A stretch of DNA of 64,000 nucleotides from an uncultured Pelagibacteraceae bacterium. Its GTDB lineage: Bacteria > Pseudomonadota > Alphaproteobacteria > Pelagibacterales > Pelagibacteraceae. Under the pieces are notes generated by a model. It was not told the origin of the DNA, searched no databases, and worked only from the letters and a program-made list of their open reading frames with translations. The translations under genes were made by a program, and so were the position numbers. The stretch is taken from positions 1-64,000 of the forward strand of contig CACFTO010000003.1 of NCBI GenBank assembly GCA_902569245.1, read 5' to 3'. How positions within the stretch are numbered: position 1 is the stretch's first letter; every line of letters begins with the position of its first letter. Positions 8,145 to 15,908 of the stretch are shown piece by piece.

Positions 8145-8404
8145 ACCCTGTTAAAAAATGAGTATATTCAACGATAAAGTGATACATACAACCTACTCTA
8201 TTTGATATTGTAGAAAATGAATTAAGAGGCAACTCTTAACTGACCAGCTAGGGAAAAACCGAGAGGTTCAAGCCTAGAGGGCAGAAAGCTCTACAGAGTA
8301 GCGCTAAAATTGTAGGGTGGACGGCATGGCGGTAGCGCATACAACGACGTGCCAAAAACTACTGTTCTTTGTGCCTGAAAAGGTACAAGGAAACAGGGTT
8401 TTTT
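8145..8404 (+). ncRNA. Unrecognised structured RNA candidate, about 260 nt
   Basis: This G+C-richer island in an A+T-rich spacer folds by eye into a compact structure. Closing helix ACCCTGTT (8145-8152) pairs with AACAGGGT (8392-8399). CTACTCT (8193-8199) pairs with AGAGTAG (8295-8301). Inside are hairpin TTAAGAG-GCAA-CTCTTAA (8222-8239, GNRA loop), CTAGG/CCTAG (8248-8252/8273-8277) around AACC-GAGA-GGTT (8257-8268, GNRA loop), and AGGGC/GCTCT (8278-8282/8288-8292). A 3' part has GGCAT/GTGCC (8323-8327/8349-8353) and TTGTGCC/GGTACAA (8369-8375/8382-8388). Six T (8399-8404) follow the closing helix, terminator-like. I see no RNase P, tmRNA, SRP or intron signature. Strand is inferred from the T run and neighbouring genes. 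Confidence 0.6.
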
Positions 8405-8410
8405 CTATTT

Positions 8411-8686
8411 ATGATCCTAAAAGGCACTAAATTTCAGGTAAAAGTCTGGAAATATTTAAAAACTATCCCTAAAGGCCAAATAAGAAACTATTCTCAGGTA
8501 GCAAAAGCAATTAAAAATCCAAAAGCAGTAAGAGCTGTAGCAAATGCCATAGCAAAAAATCCTTATGCCCCTAAAATACCTTGTCACCGAGTAATAAGAT
8601 CAGATGGTTCTCTGGGTGGTTATTCTGGCAAAGGTGGAATAAATACTAAGAGAAAACTACTAAAATTAGAGGGCATTTTGCTCTAA
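8411..8686 (+). CDS. One-domain methylated-DNA-cysteine methyltransferase (Ogt/MGMT C-terminal domain)
   Basis: A 91-residue protein starting at ATG 8411; an in-frame upstream extension to 8369 would run into the structured RNA and lacks family similarity. It contains only the DNA-binding and acceptor domain: 'FQVKVWKYLKTIPKGQIRNYSQVAKAI', the arginine-finger region 'RAVANAIAKNP', and the acceptor motif PCHRV with C58. It ends in 'GGYSGKGGINTKRKLLKLEG'. The Cys makes it a potential suicide alkyltransferase acting on O6-alkylguanine or O4-alkylthymine; alkyltransferase-like proteins have Trp there. Full-length Ogt/Ada has an extra N-terminal domain of about 80 residues that is missing here. 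Confidence 0.85.
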   Translation: MILKGTKFQVKVWKYLKTIPKGQIRNYSQVAKAIKNPKAVRAVANAIAKNPYAPKIPCHRVIRSDGSLGGYSGKGGINTKRKLLKLEGILL

Positions 8687-9212
8687 AAACTATAGATACC
8701 AACGTTTTTTTACAAATATACAACATTTGGTATTTATTTTTTAATATCACCTATAAGTTGCACTGTAAAATTATAAACGCTTAAAATAGACCCTATTATG
8801 GGCTTTTAAATGGTATATTCGAATATTGCAGAGCTATTTCAAAATCAGCTTTTTTCTGCTAAAAATTCAATTTTATTATTTGAAAAAACTTTAATAATAT
8901 GAGCTTAAAACATGTAACTATCAAAATATTGGCTCATTTGCTAGTTTTTTAAGTTATTTATCACTAAGCTTTAGTAATTCTAATTTAATTTATAAACTAG
9001 TATTTATACCCCGCTCTATTCTCATCAGATCTTACCTAATTATGAAAAAATTATAAATTAATTCTTATTAAATAAGACTTTTTTTATGAAATTAATTATT
9101 AAGATAAAAGAATGAAAAATATTTTATATATATATATTAATTTAAAAAAAACCATAAATTACATATGTATACAAATAATTTATAAAGTATCACATTAAGA
9201 TATTAGTAAGTA
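8687..9212. other. Gene-free A+T-rich spacer (526 bases)
   Basis: No frame with coding character was found on either strand. The only structures seen are a weak inverted repeat ATACCAA/TTGGTAT (8696-8702/8727-8733) followed by a T-rich run, possibly the terminator of the alkyltransferase transcript, and a 15-base palindrome GTAAGTATTACTTAC (9206-9220) overlapping the stop codon of the EamA gene. This is the longest gene-free stretch of the window and coincides with the transition from the variable region to core genes. Confidence 0.6.
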
Positions 9213-10070
9213 TTACTTACCTAGATAAAGTCTAGATAAATAATACTCTCTTCTAGATATATAAATACCACAGAGGACTATTATAAAAAGACCTAAATAT
9301 GTCCAATTATCTGGAAATTCTTGAAATATATAATAACTGAGCAAAATATTAGTAATAATTTCAGTATAGCCAAGGGGGGCTAATTTAGAAGCATCAGCGT
9401 ATTTAAGAGACAAAATGATAAAAAGATGGGCAATAGCTGCTATAAAGCCAATTAAAGCCATCATAATCCACTGACTATTTGATGGCTGTATCCAAACACC
9501 GGGCATAAATAAAGACATGACAATAGTCCCTACTGTGCCAGCAAATAATAAAGTTAATAGAGAGTTATCAGAGGTACTTAATTTTCTAGTAATAATTAAA
9601 TAAAAACCATAGCAAATACCATTGCCCAAAGCTGCTAATGTAGCTAAATTAATCTCTATAAATCCAGGTCTAATAACAATTAAGGTACCAATAAAACCCA
9701 TTGATACTGCTGTCCACCTTCTTAAACCTACTTTTTCATTTAAAAAAAAGGGGGACATTGCAGTTACACAAATTGGAGCAACAAATGCTAGAGTTAAGGC
9801 CTTGGGCAAAGAAATCTCAGATATTGCAAAAAAAAATAAATATGTTGAAAATACAAAAATCAATCCTCTTATCAATTGAAGCATGGGTTTTTTACTCCAA
9901 ACCATGGATTTTCTATAAAAAAGCATTATTGAGAGTGCAAAGACAACTGTAAAAAAATATCTAGCCCAAGTAATTTGCAAAACATCCATAGATGAACTTA
10001 AATATTTTGCTAAAGCATCCATAAATGGAACAATCATCCAAGCTGATGCATTGAGTATAACAGCCTTCAT
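9213..10070 (-). CDS. EamA/DMT-family transporter
   Basis: A 285-residue membrane protein with about ten hydrophobic helices in two similar halves, the hallmark of EamA drug/metabolite transporters. The first half ends with 'PKALTLAFVAPICVTAMSPFFLNEKVGLRRW', and the second with 'YADASKLAPLGYTEIITNILLSYYIFQEFPDNWTYLGLFIIVLCGIYI'; both carry the family 'P...E' signature helix. It probably exports a small metabolite across the inner membrane; the substrate is unknown. It is the last gene of the rplM-to-permease run, 16 bases after the AEC permease. Confidence 0.8.
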   Translation of the reverse strand: MKAVILNASAWMIVPFMDALAKYLSSSMDVLQITWARYFFTVVFALSIMLFYRKSMVWSKKPMLQLIRGLIFVFSTYLFFFAISEISLPKALTLAFVAPICVTAMSPFFLNEKVGLRRWTAVSMGFIGTLIVIRPGFIEINLATLAALGNGICYGFYLIITRKLSTSDNSLLTLLFAGTVGTIVMSLFMPGVWIQPSNSQWIMMALIGFIAAIAHLFIILSLKYADASKLAPLGYTEIITNILLSYYIFQEFPDNWTYLGLFIIVLCGIYISRREYYLSRLYLGK

Positions 10071-10086
10071 ATGAAAATCTTATCTC

Positions 10087-10986
10087 TTAATTAAAGTATT
10101 TTAAAGCAAAGAATACTGTTATGGGTACAGTTATAAGAGACATTAAAGTGGAAACAACAATTGTGCTAGATATGTTATCAACAATTTCCTTAGGCGAATA
10201 CATTGAAGCAACAAGATAACAAAGTATTGCACTTGGCATAGATGACTGAATTAAAAGAACACCAGCAGCAAACCCAGATAGGTTAAAAAAAGAGATCAGT
10301 GAAAAGCCAATTAAGGGCCCTATAATAACTCTTCCGGTAGATGTAATTAAAGCATCTTTAAAAGAAAAAACTTTCATTTGTGTTAATGAAACACCTAAAG
10401 ACATTAAAATCATTACTATCATTCCATAAGCAAGAAGCATAACTGTATTCAATACAAATATTGGCAAAGGTATTTCGTAATATAGAAAAATAATGGTAGC
10501 AATTATTGCATAAAATGATGGACTTTTTATTATAACCTTTAAATCAAACTCACGTTTAGCTAAAAAAATATTAAGAGTAAAATGAAGAAGAACGACTAAA
10601 GAAGATATAGCTGCCGCAATACCCATACCCAATTTACCATATGCAAATAAGCATATTGGAATACCCATATTCCCTGTGTTAGGTAGAAAAAATGTTGGTA
10701 GTTCTCTCAAATAATCTTTCTTCATCAAAATTAAAAAAATTAACCCAACAATTAAAAAAGAGGATAAAAGAATTACTGCATATAAAAAATACTCTGAAAA
10801 CATCGCAAAAGTTACACCGCTTGCTGAAATAGAAAATATTACTATAGATGGCGTTCCAAAATTAGCAGAATAAGTAGTTATAAATGATGTATCAAAATTT
10901 GGATTTTTTTTACCTAAAAAATATCCAATACCAACTATAAAAAAAACTGGAAAAAGAACTTCAAATAATTTTATATAAAGTTCCAT
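10087..10986 (-). CDS. AEC-family transporter (auxin efflux carrier type)
   Basis: A 299-residue permease with about ten helices. 'VFFIVGIGYFLGKKNP' at the N-terminus, 'LPNTGNMGIPICLFAYG' in the middle and 'IQSSMPSAILCYLVASMY' near the C-terminus are typical of the membrane transport protein family that includes malonate, malate and auxin efflux carriers. The substrate cannot be predicted. Its start codon overlaps the stop of homoserine dehydrogenase by one base (TAATG), so the two are translationally coupled, which loosely suggests an organic or amino acid substrate. Confidence 0.8.
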   Translation of the reverse strand: MELYIKLFEVLFPVFFIVGIGYFLGKKNPNFDTSFITTYSANFGTPSIVIFSISASGVTFAMFSEYFLYAVILLSSFLIVGLIFLILMKKDYLRELPTFFLPNTGNMGIPICLFAYGKLGMGIAAAISSLVVLLHFTLNIFLAKREFDLKVIIKSPSFYAIIATIIFLYYEIPLPIFVLNTVMLLAYGMIVMILMSLGVSLTQMKVFSFKDALITSTGRVIIGPLIGFSLISFFNLSGFAAGVLLIQSSMPSAILCYLVASMYSPKEIVDNISSTIVVSTLMSLITVPITVFFALKYFN

Positions 10987-12275
10987 TAAAATAATCGAAT
11001 AAGAACAGGATTTTTAATAATATTTTTATTTAATTTAAATGATTTAATACATCTTTGAGCGTCTAACTCATTTGCATTATGGGTAATAAGAACAATCGAA
11101 GCTGTCTTACTTTTATGGTCAGGTAATTGTATTAATCTTTGAATAGAAATTTTATAATTCGCTAGAATCTTTGTTATAGAAGATAGAACGCCAGGTTTAT
11201 CCTTAACTTCTAATCTTAAATAAAGAGAGTTTGATGATTGGTCTTTATTAAATATTTTAGGTTTAAATCTTTTATTTTTAGATATACCAAAAGGATATTT
11301 TATATTTCCTCTCAATATAGATAATAAATCAGACATCAAAGCAGAGGATGTTGGTCCTGGTCCAGCCCCCTCACCTTGCAATACAGACTCTCCAATAGGT
11401 GAACCATTTAATATAACAGCATTCATTACACCATCTACATTTCCTATGTAAGAATCTTTTTTAACTAAACATGGATGAACTCTTTCAAAAATACTATTAT
11501 TTATAATCTCAGTTATACCTAATAATTTTATTCTAAAATCTAACTGATCAGCAATTTTAATATCTGCATAATCAATGTTTTCAATACCTTCCATTAAACA
11601 TTCAGATTTTGAAATTTTCTTATTGAAAGCTAATGATGTCAAAATTTTTATTTTAGCTAACGCATCATAACCGTTAAGATCTAATTTTGGGTTTCCAGGT
11701 TCAGCATAACCTAGTTTCTGTGCCATCTTTAGAACATTTTTGAAACTATCTTTAGTTCTTTCCATTTCTGACATGATGTAGTTACAAGTACCGTTAAGTA
11801 TACCATAAACTTTTGTGATTTTATTTGTAGCCAAACCTTCTTTGATTGTTCGTACAATAGGAATGCCTCCTGCAACAGATGCCTCAAATTCTAAATTAAC
11901 TTTGTTTTTCTCAGCTAATTCTCCCAGTTTATCACCATGTTTGGAAATTAATGCTTTATTTGGAGTTATTACATGAATTTTATTTTTAAGAGCAGTTTCA
12001 ATAATTTTTTTCGATATACCATCTGATAGACCTATAGCTTCGATCACTATATCTAAGTTTTTAATCTTTAAAATATCTAGAGGATTTGAATAAAAAATTT
12101 TCTTATTAATTTTAAATTTTCTTTTCTTATTTTTATTTTTAGCCGAAATAGCTATAACTTTAATTTTCTTTCCAGTTTTAATTTCAATATCTTTTTTTTT
12201 GACATGTAACTCATTAAGAACATATGAGCCAATTTGACCAAGTCCAATAACAGCAATATTTATATTTTTATTCAT
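10986..12275 (-). CDS. hom: Homoserine dehydrogenase
   Basis: A 429-residue enzyme reducing aspartate semialdehyde to homoserine, the branch point to threonine and methionine. The N-terminal NAD(P) motif GLGQIG is at residues 11-16. 'TPNKALISKHG', 'EASVAGGIPIVRTIKEGL' and 'GILNGTCNYIMSEM' form the catalytic core, and 'GYAEPGNPKLDLNGYDALAKIKIL' contains the family Glu/Asp/Lys residues. A C-terminal ACT domain (from about residue 350, 'LEVKDKPGVLSSITKIL') suggests allosteric control, probably by threonine. Homoserine feeds the two O-acetylhomoserine sulfhydrylase genes at 14577 and 16785. It lies in a minus-strand run after argC. Confidence 0.95.
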   Translation of the reverse strand: MNKNINIAVIGLGQIGSYVLNELHVKKKDIEIKTGKKIKVIAISAKNKNKKRKFKINKKIFYSNPLDILKIKNLDIVIEAIGLSDGISKKIIETALKNKIHVITPNKALISKHGDKLGELAEKNKVNLEFEASVAGGIPIVRTIKEGLATNKITKVYGILNGTCNYIMSEMERTKDSFKNVLKMAQKLGYAEPGNPKLDLNGYDALAKIKILTSLAFNKKISKSECLMEGIENIDYADIKIADQLDFRIKLLGITEIINNSIFERVHPCLVKKDSYIGNVDGVMNAVILNGSPIGESVLQGEGAGPGPTSSALMSDLLSILRGNIKYPFGISKNKRFKPKIFNKDQSSNSLYLRLEVKDKPGVLSSITKILANYKISIQRLIQLPDHKSKTASIVLITHNANELDAQRCIKSFKLNKNIIKNPVLIRLF

Positions 12276-12279
12276 TAAA

Positions 12280-12486
12280 TTAATCTAATTTAGGAAAATC
12301 ACTGATCTTACCATATTTAATAACACTTTTTTTAAATTCTTCAAAAGATGTTTCATTTTCAAAGTTTAATTTCGAAATATCTTTGTCTGTACTATCTTCA
12401 TCAATATTCCACATAGAAACAGGATGATTTAGTGAACAATGTGATAATGAAAATATTAATGAAATTTTAAAAATATATTTAAACAT
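12280..12486 (-). CDS. Small putative lipoprotein
   Basis: A 68-residue protein with a signal peptide 'MFKYIFKISLIFSLSHC' ending in a lipobox-like LSHC (Cys17), then an acidic, Ser/Asp-rich mature part of about 50 residues without a recognisable domain. The start overlaps the end of argC by 8 bases and the stop is 4 bases before homoserine dehydrogenase. It is therefore embedded in an amino-acid biosynthesis operon although it is predicted to be anchored in a membrane. I recognise no family. Confidence 0.55.
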   Translation of the reverse strand: MFKYIFKISLIFSLSHCSLNHPVSMWNIDEDSTDKDISKLNFENETSFEEFKKSVIKYGKISDFPKLD

Positions 12487-13504
12487 TTAGACCTTCGCTC
12501 TGATCAAAGCCATAATAATTATTCATATTTTGTACAGCTTGACCTCCACCACCTTTAATCAAATTATCAATTGCAGACAATATTATTATTTTATCTTTAT
12601 ATTTGCTTTTACATACAGAAATTAAGCAATTATTAGTGTTGATCACATCGTTAGTGCTTAAGAAAGTATTTATTTTGCTAATTTTTATAAATTTTTGATT
12701 CTTATATTGAATATTAAGAACCTTAATAATTTTGTTTATGTTACTACCCTTTTTTAAATCAACATAAATAGTGCTTAAAATACCTCTAAACATCGGTGTA
12801 AGATGAGGTGTAAAATGAAATTTATTTTTTTTGCCAGTTTGAAGATCAAGCTCTTGTTGAATTTCGGAATTATGCCTATGATTTGCTAATCCATAAGCAC
12901 TTAAAGACTCATATAAATTTTTATCTTTATATTTTTTATGTACTCCTCTACCTGCTCCTGAATAACCAGATTTTGAGTCAATAATAATTGTTTGATTATT
13001 AATTAAGTTTTTTTTTATTAAGGGGATTAATGGAATTAATACAGATGTAGGATAGCATCCAGGACAAGATATAATCGGAAATTTTTTAATTAATTGTCCA
13101 CTAATTTCAGGTATAGAATAAATACTTTTTTTAATTTGATATGATGCTTTGTGTTTAATTTTATACCATTTTTCATACTCTTTTTTATTTTTAAGTCTAA
13201 AATCAGCTGCTAGATCTATTAGTAAATTATTTCTATTTAAAAATTTTGAAATAGATTGTGCCTCACCATTAGGCAATGCTGTAAATACTATATCCACATC
13301 TGATAAAAATTCTTTTTTAAATTGTGAAATTTTTGGTAATTTATATTTTTTTAATTTATGTTCATAGGTATCTATTTTTTTTCCAACAGATGTACTTCCA
13401 CACAAATATTTAATATTTATGTTTTTATGTTTACATAGAAGTTTAGTAAGTTGTAATCCTATATATCCTGTAGCACCACATATAAGAACATTTTTCTTGT
13501 CCAT
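12479..13504 (-). CDS. argC: N-acetyl-gamma-glutamyl-phosphate reductase
   Basis: A 341-residue enzyme of arginine biosynthesis, reducing N-acetylglutamyl phosphate to the semialdehyde with NADPH. The Rossmann motif GATGYIG is at residues 10-16, the catalytic Cys is C150 in 'SCPGCYPTSV', and 'GYSGAGRGVHKKY' and 'FTPHLTPMFRGILSTIY' are family signatures; the last contains the catalytic His. The position directly after rplM-rpsI is a conserved alphaproteobacterial arrangement. The C-terminus 'IDNLIKGGGGQAVQNMN' is intact. Confidence 0.95.
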   Translation of the reverse strand: MDKKNVLICGATGYIGLQLTKLLCKHKNINIKYLCGSTSVGKKIDTYEHKLKKYKLPKISQFKKEFLSDVDIVFTALPNGEAQSISKFLNRNNLLIDLAADFRLKNKKEYEKWYKIKHKASYQIKKSIYSIPEISGQLIKKFPIISCPGCYPTSVLIPLIPLIKKNLINNQTIIIDSKSGYSGAGRGVHKKYKDKNLYESLSAYGLANHRHNSEIQQELDLQTGKKNKFHFTPHLTPMFRGILSTIYVDLKKGSNINKIIKVLNIQYKNQKFIKISKINTFLSTNDVINTNNCLISVCKSKYKDKIIILSAIDNLIKGGGGQAVQNMNNYYGFDQSEGLNV

Positions 13505-13537
13505 AATTTAATATAACAGTTGAAATTTAAAAAGAAA

Positions 13538-13969
13538 TTATCTTTTAGAAAACTGGTAGCTTTTTCTAGCTTTTGCTCTACCAGGTTTTTTTCTCTCTAC
13601 AGATCTTGAGTCCCTTGTAGTAAGTTTTTCTTTTCGTAAGGTTGATTTTAAAGTTTCATCGAATTTTAGTAAAGCTCTTGAAATACCATGTACTAAGGCA
13701 CCGGCTTGACCAGTTTGCCCTCCACCGACAACTTTAGATCTAACATCGTAATCAGTTGATTGATTAATTATTTCAAAAGGTCTTAAAATTTGCATTACAT
13801 GATTAGCTCTTGGAAAATAGTCGTTTAAGGATTTGCCATTTACATAAAATTTTCCTGAACCTTTTTTTAACCAAACTTTGGCTACAGATTTTTTTCTTCT
13901 ACCTGTTGCATATTTACTATCTTTAAAGTCTAATTTTATTTTCGGTGAAGAAGTTTGGGAAGTTTCCAT
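13538..13969 (-). CDS. rpsI: 30S ribosomal protein uS9
   Basis: A 143-residue ribosomal protein with 'YATGRRKKSVAKVWLKKGSG' near residue 20, the central 'VVGGGQTGQAGALVHGISRALL', and the universally conserved basic tail '...RAKARKSYQFSKR', whose C-terminal Ser-Lys-Arg reaches the P-site tRNA in the small subunit. The short N-terminal extension of about 18 residues is common in alphaproteobacteria. It follows rplM by one base; the pair is co-transcribed. Confidence 0.97.
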   Translation of the reverse strand: METSQTSSPKIKLDFKDSKYATGRRKKSVAKVWLKKGSGKFYVNGKSLNDYFPRANHVMQILRPFEIINQSTDYDVRSKVVGGGQTGQAGALVHGISRALLKFDETLKSTLRKEKLTTRDSRSVERKKPGRAKARKSYQFSKR

Positions 13970-13970
13970 A

Positions 13971-14429
13971 TTAATTTCTTACAATATTTTTTTGATTAAG
14001 TTTACCAATTTCAATTATTTTTGGATTTTGTGCAGTGTGTGGGTGTTCTTCTCCTGAATAAATTTTTAATTTAGTTAATTGTTTTTTTCCTAGCGCACCT
14101 GAAGGCAACATTCTTTTAACTGCTAACTTTAATACTTCACCTGGTTTTTTTTCACTCAACTTTTCAGGAGTAATTTCTTTTATACCGCCAGGGTATCCAG
14201 TATGTCTGTAATATTTTTTATTTTGAAATTTATTTCCAGTAAATTTAATTTGATCAACATTTTTGATAACAACAAAATCTCCATGGTCCATATGAGGCGT
14301 ATATGTTGTTTTATTCTTACCTCTTATGATTTTTGATACAACTGTTGCTAGTCTACCGACAACTGCACCTTTAGCATCGATTTCAAACCACTCGCTATTT
14401 ATCTCATCTTTTTTAACAAACTTTGTCAT
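13971..14429 (-). CDS. rplM: 50S ribosomal protein uL13
   Basis: A 152-residue large-subunit protein. 'WFEIDAKGAVVGRLATVVSKIIRGKNK' and 'YTPHMDHGDFVVIKNVDQIKFTGNK' are the standard N-terminal half, and 'AVKRMLPSGALGKKQLTKLKIYSGEEHPHTAQNP' the standard C-terminal half. It is the first gene of the minus-strand run rplM-rpsI-argC-lipoprotein-hom-permeases, so the ribosomal promoter in 14430-14576 probably drives the whole group at least in part. Confidence 0.97.
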   Translation of the reverse strand: MTKFVKKDEINSEWFEIDAKGAVVGRLATVVSKIIRGKNKTTYTPHMDHGDFVVIKNVDQIKFTGNKFQNKKYYRHTGYPGGIKEITPEKLSEKKPGEVLKLAVKRMLPSGALGKKQLTKLKIYSGEEHPHTAQNPKIIEIGKLNQKNIVRN

Positions 14430-14576
14430 GAATGCGGGATTAATACTTATAATTACTTATATTGTCAAATTATTATATTTTTTTTGGACTGAATGGTTGA
14501 TTGAATTATGACCATTTATTAGTAATAATAACGTTGATAAAAACGAATTCATAAAATTATAAATTAAAGGAGCCTA

Positions 14577-15908
14577 ATGAGTGATAAAAAAAAAGAATTA
14601 AAACCAAATACATATAAATTTGATACCCTTAGTTTGCATGCTGGTTATCAACCACACAAAAATGCTGGCTCAAGACAAGTACCAATATATCAAACCACAT
14701 CTTACCTTTTTGATGATGTCGATCACGCAGCAGCTCTTTTTAATTTAGAAAGAGGTGGACATATTTATAGTAGAATTTCAAACCCAACAGTTGGTGTATT
14801 AGAAGAAAGAGTTGCTTCACTTGAAGGTGGTACGGCAGCATTAGCTACATCTTCGGGAATGAGTGCAATATTTTTGACAGTAATGACATTATGTGAAGCA
14901 GGTGACCACTTAGTTGTATCATCTCAACTATATGGAGGAACTGTAAACTTATTTAGATTAACCTTACCTAAATTTGGAATTAAATGTACATTTGTTAAAC
15001 CAAGGGATACAGAGGGATTTAAAAAAGCAATTCAAAAAAATACAAAAGGTATTTTTGGAGAACTTGTTGGAAATCCAGGTAACGAAATAATGAACATGCC
15101 TGAAATTGCCAAAATTGCGCATGATGCTGGAATTCCATTGATGGTTGATGCAACTTATCAAACTCCTTATTTATGTAAACCGTTTGAGCATGGTGCTGAT
15201 ATAGTAATCCATTCACTAACAAAATGGATGGCAGGACATGGATCTTCGATGGCTGGAATATTAGTTGAAGGTGGAAAATTCGATTGGATGCAAAATGATA
15301 AATTTCCAACAATGACAAAACCTTATGAAGGATATCATGGATTATCATTTGCCGAGGAGTTTGGTCCAACAGCTTTTACAATGAAAGCTAGAGCAGAAGG
15401 CATGAGAGATTTTGGTCCTTGTTTAAGTCCTCAAAATGCATGGAACGTTTTGCAAGGTATTGAAACTTTGTCAGTCAGAATGAAAAAACATTGCTCTAAT
15501 GCAGAGGAAATGGTTAAATATTTATCAAACCATGAAAGTGTTGCTTGGGTATCACATCCAAGTGTTCCAGATCATCCAGATCATGAATTAGCAAAAAAAC
15601 TTTTGCCAAATGGAAGAGGCTCAATGATTGCCTTTGGTATTAAAGGTGGAAAAGATGCTGGTGTTGCATTTATTAATAACGTAAAATTAGCATCACATTT
15701 GGCAAATGTAGGTGATACAAGAACTTTAGTTATTCATCCTGCATCTGGAACCCATTCGCAAATGGACGAGGCAACTTTGAAGTTTGCTGGGTTGTCCCAC
15801 GACATGATTAGATTGTCAGTAGGTATTGAAGACATTGATGATATAAAAAATGATTTCGAGATTGGTTTTAGAGCAGCAAGAAAACCAAGACTTGTATCAA
15901 ATCAATGA
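14577..15908 (+). CDS. O-acetylhomoserine aminocarboxypropyltransferase paralogue 1 (Cys/Met metabolism PLP enzyme)
   Basis: A 443-residue PLP enzyme of the MetY/MetZ type that uses O-acetylhomoserine and sulfide (or a thiol) to make homocysteine or methionine. Visible are 'YSRISNPTVGVLEERVASLEGG', 'SSQLYGGTVNLFRLTLPKFGI' and the PLP-binding lysine K216 in 'HSLTKWMAGHG'. The cofactor Asp lies in 'VDATYQTP', where relatives usually have 'VDNTFATP'. A strong Shine-Dalgarno AAAGGAG lies about 6 bases before the ATG, unusual for this window. The last codons overlap the alpha/beta hydrolase gene (ATGA). A second paralogue follows at 16785. Confidence 0.88.
   Translation: MSDKKKELKPNTYKFDTLSLHAGYQPHKNAGSRQVPIYQTTSYLFDDVDHAAALFNLERGGHIYSRISNPTVGVLEERVASLEGGTAALATSSGMSAIFLTVMTLCEAGDHLVVSSQLYGGTVNLFRLTLPKFGIKCTFVKPRDTEGFKKAIQKNTKGIFGELVGNPGNEIMNMPEIAKIAHDAGIPLMVDATYQTPYLCKPFEHGADIVIHSLTKWMAGHGSSMAGILVEGGKFDWMQNDKFPTMTKPYEGYHGLSFAEEFGPTAFTMKARAEGMRDFGPCLSPQNAWNVLQGIETLSVRMKKHCSNAEEMVKYLSNHESVAWVSHPSVPDHPDHELAKKLLPNGRGSMIAFGIKGGKDAGVAFINNVKLASHLANVGDTRTLVIHPASGTHSQMDEATLKFAGLSHDMIRLSVGIEDIDDIKNDFEIGFRAARKPRLVSNQ

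Noticed and set aside
8145-8404. RNase P RNA, tmRNA, 6S RNA, SRP RNA or group I/II intron as identity of the structured RNA
   Set aside because: The invariant blocks of RNase P, a tRNA-like end with a tag frame, a 6S-type rod with a central bubble, the SRP GGAA loop and the intron P7 or domain V cores could not be found.
8369-8410. Upstream start of the alkyltransferase at 8369
   Set aside because: The 14 extra residues come from the last hairpin and T run of the RNA candidate and do not match the family.
8696-8733. Inverted repeat ATACCAA/TTGGTAT followed by T as a terminator
   Set aside because: The stem is A+T-rich with a 24-base loop; too weak to annotate as a terminator on its own.
9206-9220. 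Perfect palindrome GTAAGTATTACTTAC at the end of the EamA gene
   Set aside because: It is short, overlaps the stop codon and has no partner; I could not assign it a role.
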